A stretch of DNA of 64,000 nt from Pseudomonas sp. MM213 (GCF_020423045.1 NZ_CP081943.1:1674001-1738000); one strand, 5' to 3'. Shown: positions 26,778-36,727, counted from the stretch's first letter. Numbers and translations are program-made. The notes: generated by a model from the sequence alone, not told the origin.

Positions 26778-28061
26778 TTAGATGCCGAAACGGTCGCGAA
26801 GTGCGTAGTACGCGGCGCCCATGGCGGTGAGCGGGGCCTGGAAGGTGCGGCCGCCGATCATTGGCATGTGCGGCAAGGATGCGAAAGCATCGAAGCGTTC
26901 GGCGTCGCCGCGGATCATTTCCGAGATCAGTTTGCCGGCCAGGTGCGAGCAGGTGACGCCGTGGCCGCTGTAGCCCTGCATGTAGTAGGCGTTTTTCTCG
27001 ATGCGGCCGAATTGCGGCATGCGCGACATGGTCAGCAGGAAGTTGCCGGTCCAGCGGTAGTCGATCTTCACGTCCTTCAGTTGCGGGAAAGTCTTGAGGA
27101 TTTTTGGCTTGATCAGCTGTTCGATGTCATCCGGTTCGCGCGCGCCGTAGACCACGCCGCCGCCGTACAGCAGGCGGTTGTCGGCGGTCAGGCGGTAGTA
27201 GTCGAGCAGGTAGTTACAGTCTTCGACGCAGTAGTTGTTTTTGATCAGGCTGCGCGCAACCTTTTCCGACAACGGTTCGGTGACGACGATTTGCGAGCCG
27301 CACGGCATGCTTTTGGCGGTCACGCGATTATCGAGGCCCTGCGGCAGGTAGGCGTTGCCGGCGATCAACAGGTATTTGGCGCGGACCACACCTTTGGCGG
27401 TGCGCACGGTGATCGGTTCGCCGTAGGTGATTTCCACCGCCGCCGATTGTTCGTAGATTTTGCCGCCCAGGCCGATGATGGCCGAGGCTTCGCCGAGGGC
27501 CAGGTTCAGCGGGTGGATGTGGCCGCCCTGCATGTCGAGCAGGCCGCCGACGTAGTTGTCGCTGCCGACTTCGCGCTTGATGTCCGCAGCGTCGAGCATT
27601 TTCAGGTTCTTGTTGCCGTAGCGTTCCCAGCTGCTTTTCTGCTCGGCCAGGCCTTTGAGCTGCTTTTTGTTCAGCGCAGCGAAGATGCCGCCCGGCTTGT
27701 AGTCGCACTGGATGTCGTAGTGTTGTATGCGCTGACGGATGATGTCGGCGCCCTCGAAGATCATGCTGCCGAGGACTTCAGCGGTTCTGTCGCCATAGCG
27801 CTCTTCGATGACATCGACGTCGCGGCTGTAGGAGTTGACCAGTTGGCCGCCGTTGCGACCGCTGGCGCCGAAACCGACTTTGGCGGCTTCGAGTACGGTC
27901 ACGCTGTAGCCGGCTTCGGCGAGGAACAGCGCCGAGGACAAACCGGTGTAGCCGGCGCCGATGATGCAGACGTCGCAATCCACCGCTTGTTCCAGCACCG
28001 GGAAGTCGCCGGTGAAGTTGCGGGTTGCGGCGTAGTAGCTGTTTACATGTGCTTGTTTCAT
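26778..28061 (-). CDS. puuB: Gamma-glutamylputrescine oxidoreductase (FAD)
   Basis: A 427-residue DAO-family flavoprotein that oxidises gamma-glutamylputrescine to gamma-glutamyl-gamma-aminobutyraldehyde. It has the FAD motif GAGYTGLSSALFLAEAG, followed by GFGASGRNGGQ, and the C-terminal GYSGHGVTCSHLAG segment typical of PuuB/OrdL proteins. ATG 28061 follows GGAG. Paralogues acting on other polyamines exist in Pseudomonas (PauB1-4), so the exact glutamylated amine is uncertain. It sits 52 bp after puuC. Confidence 0.93.
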   Translation of the reverse strand: MKQAHVNSYYAATRNFTGDFPVLEQAVDCDVCIIGAGYTGLSSALFLAEAGYSVTVLEAAKVGFGASGRNGGQLVNSYSRDVDVIEERYGDRTAEVLGSMIFEGADIIRQRIQHYDIQCDYKPGGIFAALNKKQLKGLAEQKSSWERYGNKNLKMLDAADIKREVGSDNYVGGLLDMQGGHIHPLNLALGEASAIIGLGGKIYEQSAAVEITYGEPITVRTAKGVVRAKYLLIAGNAYLPQGLDNRVTAKSMPCGSQIVVTEPLSEKVARSLIKNNYCVEDCNYLLDYYRLTADNRLLYGGGVVYGAREPDDIEQLIKPKILKTFPQLKDVKIDYRWTGNFLLTMSRMPQFGRIEKNAYYMQGYSGHGVTCSHLAGKLISEMIRGDAERFDAFASLPHMPMIGGRTFQAPLTAMGAAYYALRDRFGI

Positions 28062-28113
28062 AGGTTTCTCCGATGGCCGCTGGCATGCGCCGGCGGCCGC
28101 CGTTGTAGAAGTA

Positions 28114-29604
28114 TTAGAGCTTGATCCAGGTCGCTTTGAGCTCGGTGTATTTGTCGAACGCGTGCAGCGATTTGTCCCGACCATTACCCGACTGCTTGTA
28201 CCCGCCGAACGGCGCGGTCATGTCGCCGCCGTCGTACTGGTTGACCCAGACGCTGCCGGCGCGCAAGCCGCGAGCGAAGGTGTGGGCCTTGCTCAGGTTG
28301 CTGGTCCAGACACCGGCAGCCAGGCCGAAGATGCTGTCGTTGGCGATGGCCAAGGCTTCTTCAGCGGTGTCGAAGGTGATCAGCGACAGTACCGGGCCAA
28401 AAATTTCTTCCCGGGCGATGGTCATGGCGTTGGTCACGCCGTCGAAAATCGCCGGTTCCACGTACAGGCCACCGGTGGCTTCCAGGGTGCGGCTGCCGCC
28501 CGCGATCAGTTGCGCGCCCTGGTCTTTACCGACCTGGATGTAGCGCAGCACGTTGTCCAGTTGACGCTGATCGACGACCGCACCGACGGTGGTTTGCGGG
28601 TCCAAAGCATGCCCCGGTTTCCAGGCTTGCAGCGCTTCTACCAGCAGCGGAATGAACTGCTCGCGGATCGAACGTTCGACCAGCAAACGCGAACCGGCGG
28701 TGCAGACTTCGCCCTGGTTGAAAGCGATGCCGCTGGCCGCTGCTTGTGCTGCCGCGCGCAGATCCGGCGCATCGGCGAACACCACGTTCGGGCTCTTCCC
28801 CCCTGCTTCGAGCCAGACGCGTTTCATGTTGCTTTGGCCAGCGTAAATCAGCAGTTGCTTGGCAATCGCAGTCGAGCCGGTGAAGGCCAGCACGTCGACA
28901 TCCATGTGCAACGCCAGCGCCTTGCCGACGGTGTGGCCGTAGCCCGGCAGGACGTTGAACACGCCTTTCGGAATGCCGGCGTCCAGCGCTAATTGCGCGA
29001 TGCGGATCGCGGTCAGTGGCGACTTTTCCGAAGGCTTGAGGATGAACGAGTTACCCGCCGCGAGGGCCGGGGCGAACTTCCAGCTGGCCATGATCAACGG
29101 GAAGTTCCACGGCACGATGGCGGCAACGACACCGGCAGGTTCGCGGGTGATGAGGCCGAGTTGGTCGTGCGGCGTGGCGGCGACTTCGTCGTAGATCTTG
29201 TCGATGGCTTCGGCGCTCCAGCGGATCGCGTTGGCGGTCGCCGGGATGTCGATGTTCATCGAGTCGTTGATCGGTTTGCCCATGTCGAGGGTTTCGAGCA
29301 GGGCGAGTTCTTCCCGGTTGGCCAGGATCAGGTCGGCGAAGCGGATCAAAGTGCGCTTGCGCTCGGCCGGGGCGAGATTGACCCAGACGCCGGATTCGAA
29401 GGTGCGGCGTGCGACGGCGACGGCTTCGTTGGCGTCGGCTTCATCGGTGCTGGCGACATTGGCCAGGAAGCGGCCGTCGACCGGGCTGATGCATTCGAAG
29501 GTTTCACCGCTGAGTGCCGCGCGGTATTGGCCGTCGATGAAGGCGCGGTTTTCGATGGTTAGGGACTGGAAGCGTTGTTCCCAGTCGCTGCGAGTGTTTG
29601 TCAT
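28114..29604 (-). CDS. puuC: Gamma-glutamyl-gamma-aminobutyraldehyde dehydrogenase
   Basis: A 496-residue NAD(P)+ aldehyde dehydrogenase. It has VPWNFPLIM, FTGSTA, LEAGGKSPN with the general-base Glu, and FNQGEVCTAGSR with the catalytic Cys. It oxidises the aldehyde made by PuuB to gamma-glutamyl-GABA. ATG 29604 was taken because upstream sequence in the same frame is REP-derived. Between puuA and puuB on the same strand, it completes the order A-C-B-R. Confidence 0.93.
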   Translation of the reverse strand: MTNTRSDWEQRFQSLTIENRAFIDGQYRAALSGETFECISPVDGRFLANVASTDEADANEAVAVARRTFESGVWVNLAPAERKRTLIRFADLILANREELALLETLDMGKPINDSMNIDIPATANAIRWSAEAIDKIYDEVAATPHDQLGLITREPAGVVAAIVPWNFPLIMASWKFAPALAAGNSFILKPSEKSPLTAIRIAQLALDAGIPKGVFNVLPGYGHTVGKALALHMDVDVLAFTGSTAIAKQLLIYAGQSNMKRVWLEAGGKSPNVVFADAPDLRAAAQAAASGIAFNQGEVCTAGSRLLVERSIREQFIPLLVEALQAWKPGHALDPQTTVGAVVDQRQLDNVLRYIQVGKDQGAQLIAGGSRTLEATGGLYVEPAIFDGVTNAMTIAREEIFGPVLSLITFDTAEEALAIANDSIFGLAAGVWTSNLSKAHTFARGLRAGSVWVNQYDGGDMTAPFGGYKQSGNGRDKSLHAFDKYTELKATWIKL

Positions 29605-29669
29605 GGTTGTGACTCGACGCAGAGGAATGTTGGGTGGGCCGTGGGCGTTGGTGGTGGCTGAGCTGCCGC

Positions 29670-29697
29670 CATCGCCGGCGAGCCGGCTCCTACAGGG
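29670..29697. repeat. Single REP
   Basis: ATCGCCGGCGAGCCGGCTCC followed by TACAGGG. Confidence 0.75.
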
Positions 29698-29737
29698 TTT
29701 TGTGACGTACACAAAAGATGCGAACGACGAAGATCTA

Positions 29738-29843
29738 CTGTAGGAGCCGGCTTGCTGCGGGCGGCGTTCCGACGATGGCGGTGTGTCAGGCGACATCAAT
29801 GTTGATTGACCCACCGCTATCGCCAGCAAGCCGGCTCCTACAA
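29738..29843. repeat. REP pair with 17-base insert in the left arm
   Basis: Left arm CTGTAGGAGCCGGCTTGCT is followed by GCGGGCGGCGTTCCGAC in place of GGC before GATGGC; the right arm is standard. The same 17 bases, reversed, occur in the REP at 36728-36836. Confidence 0.8.
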
Positions 29844-29870
29844 GGTTTTGTGTCGTCGACGCAGATCTCG

Positions 29871-31247
29871 TCAAACCGTGTGCAGGTACCAGTTGTACTC
29901 AAGGTCCGAAATGGAGTTTTCGAACTCGGCCAGCTCGCTTTCCTTGCACGCCACGAACACGTCGATGTACAGCGGGTCGATGTATTTGGCCATGACTTCG
30001 CTGTCGTCCAGCTCGCGCAATGCATCGCGCAGGTTGTTCGGCAGGCTTTGCTCGTTTTGCTCGTAGCTGTTGCCTTCCACGGGTGCGCCCGGCTCGATCT
30101 TGTTGGTCAGGCCGTGGTGCACGCCCGCCAGCACCGAAGCCATCAACAAGTACGGGTTGGCATCGGCACCGGCCACGCGGTGTTCGATGCGCACGGCATC
30201 GGAGGAACCGGTCGGCACACGTACCGCAACAGTACGGTTGTCGATGCCCCAGCTCGGCGAGTTCGGTACGTAGAACTGCGCACCGAAACGGCGGTACGAG
30301 TTGACGTTCGGGCACAGGAAAGCCATCTGCGCCGGCAGGGTCTCGAGCACACCGCCGATCGCGTGTCGCAGCGCGGCGTTCTGCTCGGGATCCTCGCTGG
30401 CAAAGATGTTGTTGCCTTCTTTGTCGAGAATCGAAATGTGCACGTGCAAACCGTTGCCCGCCTGGCCCGGATACGGCTTGGCCATAAACGTGGTGTCCAT
30501 CTCGTGGTCGTAGGCGATGTTCTTCACCAGACGCTTGAGCAACACCGCGTAGTCGCAGGCCTTGATCGGGTCGTTGACGTGATGCAGGTTCACTTCGAAC
30601 TGCGCCGGGGCGCTTTCCTTGACGATGGCGTCGGCCGGGATGCCCTGCTCTTTCGCACCTTCGAGGATGTCTTGCAGGCAATCGACGTATTCGTCGAGGT
30701 CATCGATCAAATACACCTGGGTCGACATCGGACGTTTGCCGGAAACCGGCGAGCGTGGCGATTGCGGACGACCGTTCACGTTGTCCTGGTCGATCAGGTA
30801 GAACTCGAGTTCGAACGCAGCGCAAATGGTCAGGCCAAGTTCGTCGAACTTGCGCACCACATTGGCCAGCACTTCACGCGGGTCGGCGAAGAACGGCTCG
30901 CCTTCGAGTTCGTGCATGGTCATCAACAGTTGCGCGGTCGGGCGCTTCTGCCAAGGCTCGATGCTCAGGGTGCCAGGGATTGGATAGCAGATCCGGTCAG
31001 AGTCACCGATGTCCAGACCCAGGCCGGTGCTTTCCACCGTGGAGCCATTGATGTCCAGGGCAAACAGGGACGCCGGCAGGTTGATGCCTTTTTCGTAGAC
31101 CTTATGAAGACTGGTGCGCTCGATGCGCTTGCCGCGCACCACACCGTTCATATCCGCAATCAGAAGGTCGACGTACAAAACCTCAGGATATTTCTTAAGG
31201 AATGCGTTTGCTTCGTTGAGTTGAACGGCACGCAGAGGGACCGACAT
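29871..31247 (-). CDS. puuA: Gamma-glutamylputrescine synthetase (glutamine synthetase family)
   Basis: A 458-residue glutamine-synthetase-fold enzyme that joins glutamate to putrescine with ATP, the entry step of the pathway. It has an N-terminal GS beta-grasp part with VDLLIADMNGVVRGKR, then FELEFYLID (metal ligands), the NLHHVND segment and GNGLHVHIS, which matches the GS ATP/metal-binding region, and RVPTGSSDAVRIEHR. It lacks the Tyr adenylylation loop of GlnA. Divergent from puuD across 272 bp containing repeated TGTTAATTA boxes. Confidence 0.93.
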   Translation of the reverse strand: MSVPLRAVQLNEANAFLKKYPEVLYVDLLIADMNGVVRGKRIERTSLHKVYEKGINLPASLFALDINGSTVESTGLGLDIGDSDRICYPIPGTLSIEPWQKRPTAQLLMTMHELEGEPFFADPREVLANVVRKFDELGLTICAAFELEFYLIDQDNVNGRPQSPRSPVSGKRPMSTQVYLIDDLDEYVDCLQDILEGAKEQGIPADAIVKESAPAQFEVNLHHVNDPIKACDYAVLLKRLVKNIAYDHEMDTTFMAKPYPGQAGNGLHVHISILDKEGNNIFASEDPEQNAALRHAIGGVLETLPAQMAFLCPNVNSYRRFGAQFYVPNSPSWGIDNRTVAVRVPTGSSDAVRIEHRVAGADANPYLLMASVLAGVHHGLTNKIEPGAPVEGNSYEQNEQSLPNNLRDALRELDDSEVMAKYIDPLYIDVFVACKESELAEFENSISDLEYNWYLHTV

Positions 31248-31262
31248 GATGCACCTATTAGC

Positions 31263-31271
31263 TGTTAATTA
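31263..31271. promoter_or_regulatory. TGTTAATTA box upstream of puuA
   Basis: TGTTAATTA lies 16 bp before the puuA start codon and recurs at 31458-31466 upstream of puuD. Candidate PuuR/PauR site in the divergent promoter. Confidence 0.35.
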
Positions 31272-31457
31272 TTATGTTCACCGCACTTTCTGGAGCCCAG
31301 TCAACCCGAACGGCAAAGTGAAGTCAATAGCGAACACTTGGCCTTTCATCCTTTATTTTTGGGACTTTTCTGGGCACGAGAGTGCCATATAGGCCCTCAA
31401 CACCGCACAAAGACTAGCAATCGGACGTGCGGCGTTTAGAATTTTTTACATGAGAGT

Positions 31458-31466
31458 TGTTAATTA
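31458..31466. promoter_or_regulatory. TGTTAATTA box upstream of puuD
   Basis: Second copy of the nonamer, inside TTGTTAATTAAAATCAACAA, whose ends (TTGTT/AACAA) are inverted repeats. It lies 54 bp before the puuD start. Confidence 0.35.
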
Positions 31467-31519
31467 AAATCAACAAAGCTAAGCTCCTGAAAAACTCGTT
31501 CAAGGTCGAGGTGATAAAA

Positions 31520-32281
31520 ATGGCATTCAAGCCATTGATCGGCGTTACAGCGTGCGTCAAACAGATTGGCCTGCACCCCTACCACATCAGCGGCGACAAG
31601 TACTTGCGTGCTGTCAGCGTCGCGGCTCTGGGGCTGCCCGTGGTCATTCCTTCCTTAGGCGAACTGACTGAAATCGAGGATGTGCTCGCGCATCTCGACG
31701 GTCTGTTGCTGACCGGTTCGCCATCGAATGTGGAGCCCTTCCACTATCAAGGCCCGGCCAGCGCTCCCGGCACGGATCACGATCCGGCGCGGGACGCCAC
31801 TACCCTTCCTTTATTGCGTGCAGCCATTGCGGCGGGCGTTCCGGTACTCGGCATCTGCCGTGGTTTCCAGGAAATGAACGTGGCGTTTGGCGGCAGCCTG
31901 CACCAGAAGGTGCATGAACTGCCGGGCATGCTCGATCATCGCGAAGCGGACAGCCCTGAGCTGGCGGTGCAATACGCCCCGGCGCATGCGGTGACGGTGC
32001 AACCGGGTGGCGTGTTCGAAGCGCTGGAGTTGCCGACCGAGTTCATGGTCAATTCGATTCACAGTCAGGGCATCGACCGCCTCGCTCCCGGCCTGCGCGC
32101 CGAGGCGATTGCGCCGGACGGTCTGATCGAAGCGATTTCGGTGGACCACAGCCCGACCTTTGCGGTCGGCGTGCAATGGCACCCGGAATGGCAGGTGCTT
32201 TCGAATCCTCCTTATTTGAGTATTTTCCAGGCGTTCGGCGATGCATGCCGACGACGGGCCGCGCAGCGTAAAACCCGCTGA
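31520..32281 (+). CDS. puuD: Gamma-glutamyl-GABA hydrolase
   Basis: A 253-residue class I glutamine amidotransferase-like peptidase (C26) that releases GABA and glutamate. The nucleophile is Cys113 in GICRGFQEMN, and the His/Glu pair is in QWHPEW. NSIHSQGIDRL is the usual family segment. ATG 31520 has GAGGTGAT upstream; the frame is open to 31457 without a better start. Divergent from puuABC. Confidence 0.92.
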   Translation: MAFKPLIGVTACVKQIGLHPYHISGDKYLRAVSVAALGLPVVIPSLGELTEIEDVLAHLDGLLLTGSPSNVEPFHYQGPASAPGTDHDPARDATTLPLLRAAIAAGVPVLGICRGFQEMNVAFGGSLHQKVHELPGMLDHREADSPELAVQYAPAHAVTVQPGGVFEALELPTEFMVNSIHSQGIDRLAPGLRAEAIAPDGLIEAISVDHSPTFAVGVQWHPEWQVLSNPPYLSIFQAFGDACRRRAAQRKTR

Positions 32282-32444
32282 CCCAAAACACCCATTTACT
32301 GCCCCCGCGAGTTTGGCGGGCGTGCCTTTGCGCGTCCGTGGCTCGCGAAAAAAACACACTGCAATAACAACAAGTACGACCCAGGCAGCCAGGACGGCGG
32401 CGCCGAATAAGCCCGAGCGGTATGGATCAGGCGAGCGCAATCCT

Positions 32445-32540
32445 TTGTAGGAGCGAGGCTTGCCCGCGAAGGCGGTGTTTCAGGCAACGATGATATCGAC
32501 TGACATACCGTCTTCGCGGGCAAGCCTCGCTCCTACAGGG
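32445..32540. repeat. REP pair between puuD and potG
   Basis: TTGTAGGAGCGAGGCTTGCC and its inverted copy. The rest of the 348-bp gap (32282-32629) shows no supported gene. Confidence 0.85.
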
Positions 32541-32629
32541 GGTTGCGCCAACCGAATGCCCCGGGCTTGCAATCCACTCTTAAGTCAGGCCGCGTTGGCC
32601 CGACGACTGAAACCTGTTGGGAGTTTCAC

Positions 32630-33772
32630 ATGGCAAACGCCTCCAGCATTTACAGGAAGGCTCTTGAAGGTCACCAGGCACCGAAAAAGGTGTTGGTGAA
32701 AGTCGACCGCGTCACCAAGAAATTCGACGAAACCACCGCAGTGGACGATGTTTCGCTTGAGATTCATCAAGGGGAAATCTTCGCCTTGCTCGGCGGTTCC
32801 GGTTCCGGCAAATCGACGCTGCTACGCATGCTCGCCGGCTTCGAGCGCCCGACCGAAGGGCGGATCCTGCTCGATGGCGTGGACATCACCGACATGCCGC
32901 CGTACGAACGGCCGATCAACATGATGTTCCAGTCGTACGCCCTGTTCCCGCACATGACCGTCGCACAGAACATTGCCTTCGGCCTCAAGCAGGACCGTTT
33001 GCCCGCCAGTGAAATCGACGCCCGCGTGGAAGAGATGCTGCGCCTGGTGCACATGACCCAATACGCCAAACGCAAGCCGCATCAACTCTCCGGCGGTCAG
33101 CGTCAACGTGTCGCCCTCGCCCGCTCCCTGGCGAAACGTCCGAAGCTGTTGTTGCTCGACGAACCGATGGGCGCGCTGGATAAAAAACTGCGTTCGCAGA
33201 TGCAGCTTGAGCTGGTGGAAATCATCGAACGCGTTGGCGTGACCTGCGTAATGGTGACCCACGACCAGGAAGAGGCCATGACCATGGCCCAGCGCATCGC
33301 GATCATGCACCTGGGCTGGATCGCCCAGATTGGCAGCCCGGTGGACATTTACGAAGCCCCGGTCAGCCGCATGGTCTGCGAATTCATCGGCAACGTGAAC
33401 GCCTTCGAAGGCACCGTTGTCGAGGACCTTGAAGGTCACGCGATCATTCACAGCAAGGATCTGGAGCAGAAGATCTACGTCGGCCACGGCGTCAGCACTT
33501 CGGTGGAGGACAAGTCCATCACCTACGCGATCCGTCCGGAAAAACTGCTGGTCAGCACCACCCAACCCGAGTCCCGCTACAACTGGTCCCAGGGCAAGGT
33601 GCATGACATCGCCTACCTCGGCGGTCACTCGGTGTTCTACGTCGAACTGCCTGGCGGCAAAGTCGTGCAGTCGTTCATGGCCAACGCCGAACGCCGTGGC
33701 GCGCGTCCGACCTGGGACGACAAGGTCTACGTGTGGTGGGAAGACGACAGCGGCGTGGTACTGCGCTCATGA
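32630..33772 (+). CDS. potG: Polyamine ABC transporter ATP-binding protein
   Basis: A 380-residue ATPase of the PotG/PotA (SpuF) type. Walker A GGSGSGKST is at 55-63; signature LSGGQRQRVALAR, Walker B LLLLDEP and the VTHDQEEA switch follow; a C-terminal TOBE domain (about 280-380) ends it. It energises import of putrescine/spermidine through PotH/PotI with PotF. ATG 32630 follows TTGGGAG. Its stop overlaps potH (ATGA). Next to the puu genes, it provides their substrate. Confidence 0.93.
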   Translation: MANASSIYRKALEGHQAPKKVLVKVDRVTKKFDETTAVDDVSLEIHQGEIFALLGGSGSGKSTLLRMLAGFERPTEGRILLDGVDITDMPPYERPINMMFQSYALFPHMTVAQNIAFGLKQDRLPASEIDARVEEMLRLVHMTQYAKRKPHQLSGGQRQRVALARSLAKRPKLLLLDEPMGALDKKLRSQMQLELVEIIERVGVTCVMVTHDQEEAMTMAQRIAIMHLGWIAQIGSPVDIYEAPVSRMVCEFIGNVNAFEGTVVEDLEGHAIIHSKDLEQKIYVGHGVSTSVEDKSITYAIRPEKLLVSTTQPESRYNWSQGKVHDIAYLGGHSVFYVELPGGKVVQSFMANAERRGARPTWDDKVYVWWEDDSGVVLRS

Positions 33773-34683
33773 AAACACTCAATCAGCGGTTCATGCGGCT
33801 GATGCCGAGTGGTCGAAAGCTCGTCATCGGGATTCCATTCCTGTGGCTGTGCCTGTTTTTCCTGTTGCCGTTCTTCCTGGTGATGAAGATCAGCTTCTCG
33901 GAAGCGGCGCTGGCCATTCCTCCTTATTCCGAGATTTACACCTTCGCCGAACAGAAACTCCAGCTGTTCCTCAACGTCGGCAATTACCTGCTGCTGACCG
34001 AGGATGAGTTGTACATCTCGGCTTACTTCGGTTCGTTGAAGGTCGCGTTTTTCAGCACGCTGATGTGCCTGGTGATCGGTTTCCCGATGGCCTACGCGAT
34101 CACCAAGGCAAGCAAGGAAGCGCAAAACGTCTTGCTGCTGTTGATCATGATGCCGACCTGGACTGCGATCCTGATCCGCGTGTATGCGTGGATGGGCATC
34201 CTCAGCAACAACGGTTTGCTCAACGCGTTCTTGATGTGGACCGGGCTCACCGATCACCCAATCGAGATCCTCAACACCAACACGGCCGTGTACATCGGTG
34301 TGGTCTACGCCTACCTGCCGTTCATGGTCTTGCCGCTGTACGCCAACCTGGTCAAGCACGATCAAAGCTTGCTGGAAGCGGGTTCGGACCTGGGGTCGAG
34401 CAACTTCAACAACTTCTGGAAAATCACCGTGCCGCTGGCCAAGAACGGGATCATCGCCGGCTGCATGCTGGTGTTCATTCCGGTGGTCGGTGAGTTCGTG
34501 ATTCCGGAACTGCTGGGCGGCCCGGAAACCCTGATGATCGGCCGTGTGCTGTGGCAAGAGTTCTTCAACAACCGCGACTGGCCGGTGGCGTCTGCCCTGG
34601 CGGTGGTGATGCTGTTGATCCTGATTGTGCCGATTCTGCTGTTCAACCGCAGCCAGGCCAAAGAGATGGAGGCACGGGGATGA
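33769..34683 (+). CDS. potH: Polyamine ABC transporter permease
   Basis: A 304-residue inner-membrane permease with six predicted membrane segments and the EAA loop EAGSDLGSSNFNNFWKITVPL for contact with the ATPase. Homologous to PotH/SpuG. Overlaps potG and potI by four bases each. Confidence 0.93.
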   Translation: MKTLNQRFMRLMPSGRKLVIGIPFLWLCLFFLLPFFLVMKISFSEAALAIPPYSEIYTFAEQKLQLFLNVGNYLLLTEDELYISAYFGSLKVAFFSTLMCLVIGFPMAYAITKASKEAQNVLLLLIMMPTWTAILIRVYAWMGILSNNGLLNAFLMWTGLTDHPIEILNTNTAVYIGVVYAYLPFMVLPLYANLVKHDQSLLEAGSDLGSSNFNNFWKITVPLAKNGIIAGCMLVFIPVVGEFVIPELLGGPETLMIGRVLWQEFFNNRDWPVASALAVVMLLILIVPILLFNRSQAKEMEARG

Positions 34684-35564
34684 AACGCTTCGGATTTTCA
34701 AAGTTCATGCTGATTTTCGGCTTGTCGTTTATCTACCTGCCGATGTTGATTCTGGTGATCTACTCGTTCAACGCCTCGAAACTGGTGACGGTGTGGGGCG
34801 GCTGGTCGGTGAAGTGGTACGTCGGCTTGCTCGACAACTCGCAACTGATGGGCTCGGTGGTGCGCTCGCTGGAGATTGCCTGCTACACCGCGATTGCAGC
34901 GGTGGCGCTGGGGACTTTGGCGGCGTTCGTGCTGACTCGCGTCACGCGCTTCAAGGGCCGTACGCTGTTTGGTGGCCTGGTCACCGCGCCGTTGGTGATG
35001 CCTGAAGTGATCACCGGCCTGTCGCTGTTGCTGCTGTTCGTGGCCATGGCGCAACTGATCGGCTGGCCGATGGAGCGTGGCATCGTGACCATCTGGATCG
35101 CCCACACCACGTTTTGTGCGGCCTATGTGGCGGTGGTCGTCTCCGCCCGCCTTCGCGAGCTGGACCTGTCCATCGAAGAAGCGGCCATGGACCTCGGGGC
35201 GAAGCCATTCAAGGTGTTTTTCCTGATCACCATCCCGATGATCGCGCCGTCACTGGCGGCCGGCGGCATGATGTCGTTTGCCCTGTCGCTGGATGACCTG
35301 GTGTTGGCGAGTTTCGTATCCGGCCCAGGCTCGACGACCTTGCCAATGGAAGTGTTCTCGGCGGTGCGTCTGGGCGTGAAGCCTGAGATCAACGCCGTGG
35401 CCAGCCTGATTCTGCTCGCCGTTTCGATCGTGACCTTCATGGTCTGGTACTTCAGCCGCCGCGCCGAAGCCAGCCGCAAACGGGCGATCCAGGAAGCGAT
35501 GGACCAGACCGCCAGCGAATCCTGGCAGCAACCGAAAAAGCAAATGGTAGAAGCGACGGCCTAG
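34680..35564 (+). CDS. potI: Polyamine ABC transporter permease
   Basis: A 294-residue permease, partner of PotH. It has six membrane segments and the EAA loop EEAAMDLGAKPFKVFFLITIP. Homologous to PotI/SpuH. The C-terminal tail after about residue 265 is long and charged. Confidence 0.93.
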   Translation: MKRFGFSKFMLIFGLSFIYLPMLILVIYSFNASKLVTVWGGWSVKWYVGLLDNSQLMGSVVRSLEIACYTAIAAVALGTLAAFVLTRVTRFKGRTLFGGLVTAPLVMPEVITGLSLLLLFVAMAQLIGWPMERGIVTIWIAHTTFCAAYVAVVVSARLRELDLSIEEAAMDLGAKPFKVFFLITIPMIAPSLAAGGMMSFALSLDDLVLASFVSGPGSTTLPMEVFSAVRLGVKPEINAVASLILLAVSIVTFMVWYFSRRAEASRKRAIQEAMDQTASESWQQPKKQMVEATA

Positions 35565-35618
35565 TGCCGTCGCGTTTCACAGCTTTGCGTACTGAATAAA
35601 AAAAATGGAGTTGTACCG

Positions 35619-36716
35619 ATGAAAATGTTTGGCAGGACTCTGCTGACACTGTCCTTATTGGGCGCAATGGCTACCGGCGCCCAGGCCAATGATAAGGTAC
35701 TGCGCGTCTACAACTGGTCGGATTACATCGCCCCGGACACCGTCAAGAAGTTCGAAGACGAGACCGGTATCCGCGTGACCTACGATGTGTTCGACAGCAA
35801 CGAAACCCTTGAGGCACGCCTGCTCGCAGGCAAATCCGGCTATGACATTGTCGTGCCGTCCAACAGCTTCCTGGCCAAGCAGATCAAGGCTGGCGTCTAT
35901 CAGGAACTGGACAAGTCGAAGCTGCCGAACTGGAAAAACCTCAACCCGGTGTTGCTGAAAAACGCTTCGGCCAGCGACCCGGAAAACGGTCACGCCTTCC
36001 CGTACATGTGGGGCTCGATCGGCATCGGGTTCAACCCGGCCAAGGTCAAGGAAGTGCTTGGTGCCAATGCGCCAACCAACTCGTGGGACTTGCTGTTCAA
36101 ACCGGAAAACGCCGAGAAGCTGAAAGCCTGCGGTATCAGCTTCCTCGACTCACCGACCGAAATGCTGCCCGCCGCCCTGCACTACCTGGGCTACCCGGTG
36201 AACTCGCAGGACAAGGAGCAGATCGCCGAAGCTGAAGCGCTGTTCATGAAGATCCGGCCGTCGGTGGCGTACTTCCATTCGTCGAAGTACATCTCCGACC
36301 TGGCCAACGGCAACATCTGCGTCGCTGTCGGTTATTCCGGCGACGTGCTGCAAGCCAAGGCCCGCGCACAGGAAGCGGGCGACAAGGTGAAAATCGAATA
36401 CAGCATTCCGAAAGAAGGCGCCGGCAGTTTCTACGACATGGTCGCAATCCCACGGGATGCGGCGAACGTCGACAACGCCTACCTGTTCATGAACTTCCTG
36501 ATGCGCCCGGACATCATCGCCGAGATCACCAACAACATCGGCTACAGCAACGCCAACGCGGCGGCGACGCCCTTGGTGGATGAAGCGATTCGCGATGATC
36601 CGGGCTCGTATCCGCCCTTGGCCGTGATGGCGACGTTGTATGCGATTCCGGACATGCCGATCGGCGTTCAGCGGGTGATGACGCGCGGCTGGACGCGGGT
36701 GAAGCTCGGGAAATAA
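35619..36716 (+). CDS. potF: Periplasmic polyamine-binding protein
   Basis: A 365-residue type II periplasmic binding protein of the PotF/SpuD/SpuE group. It has a Sec signal peptide (residues 1-24, MATGAQAND), the [13 protein letters not shown] start with the polyamine-contacting Trp and Asp, and the [12 protein letters not shown] and [13 protein letters not shown] segments lining the pocket. ATG 35619 follows a GGAG site, 54 bp after potI. The binding preference (putrescine or spermidine) cannot be read with confidence. Confidence 0.93.
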   Translation: MKMFGRTLLTLSLLGAMATGAQANDKVLRVYNWSDYIAPDTVKKFEDETGIRVTYDVFDSNETLEARLLAGKSGYDIVVPSNSFLAKQIKAGVYQELDKSKLPNWKNLNPVLLKNASASDPENGHAFPYMWGSIGIGFNPAKVKEVLGANAPTNSWDLLFKPENAEKLKACGISFLDSPTEMLPAALHYLGYPVNSQDKEQIAEAEALFMKIRPSVAYFHSSKYISDLANGNICVAVGYSGDVLQAKARAQEAGDKVKIEYSIPKEGAGSFYDMVAIPRDAANVDNAYLFMNFLMRPDIIAEITNNIGYSNANAAATPLVDEAIRDDPGSYPPLAVMATLYAIPDMPIGVQRVMTRGWTRVKLGK

Positions 36717-36727
36717 TTGAGCCCCTT

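Noticed and set aside
26415..28124. A 569-codon plus-strand frame opposite puuB
   Set aside because: Passes through REP DNA and the antisense of a well-recognised flavoprotein gene; no ribosome site and no family resemblance.
31365..31395. Sigma-54-like TGGCAC on the minus strand upstream of puuA
   Set aside because: The -12 element does not match (spacing or GC dinucleotide wrong); the segment is better described as a short GGCAC/GTGCC inverted repeat.
31811..32440. A minus-strand frame starting with a hydrophobic segment (LFGAAVLAAWVVLVVIAV) next to puuD
   Set aside because: The start is TTG with a poorly spaced ribosome site, and most of the frame is antisense to puuD. A remnant of a small membrane protein cannot be excluded.
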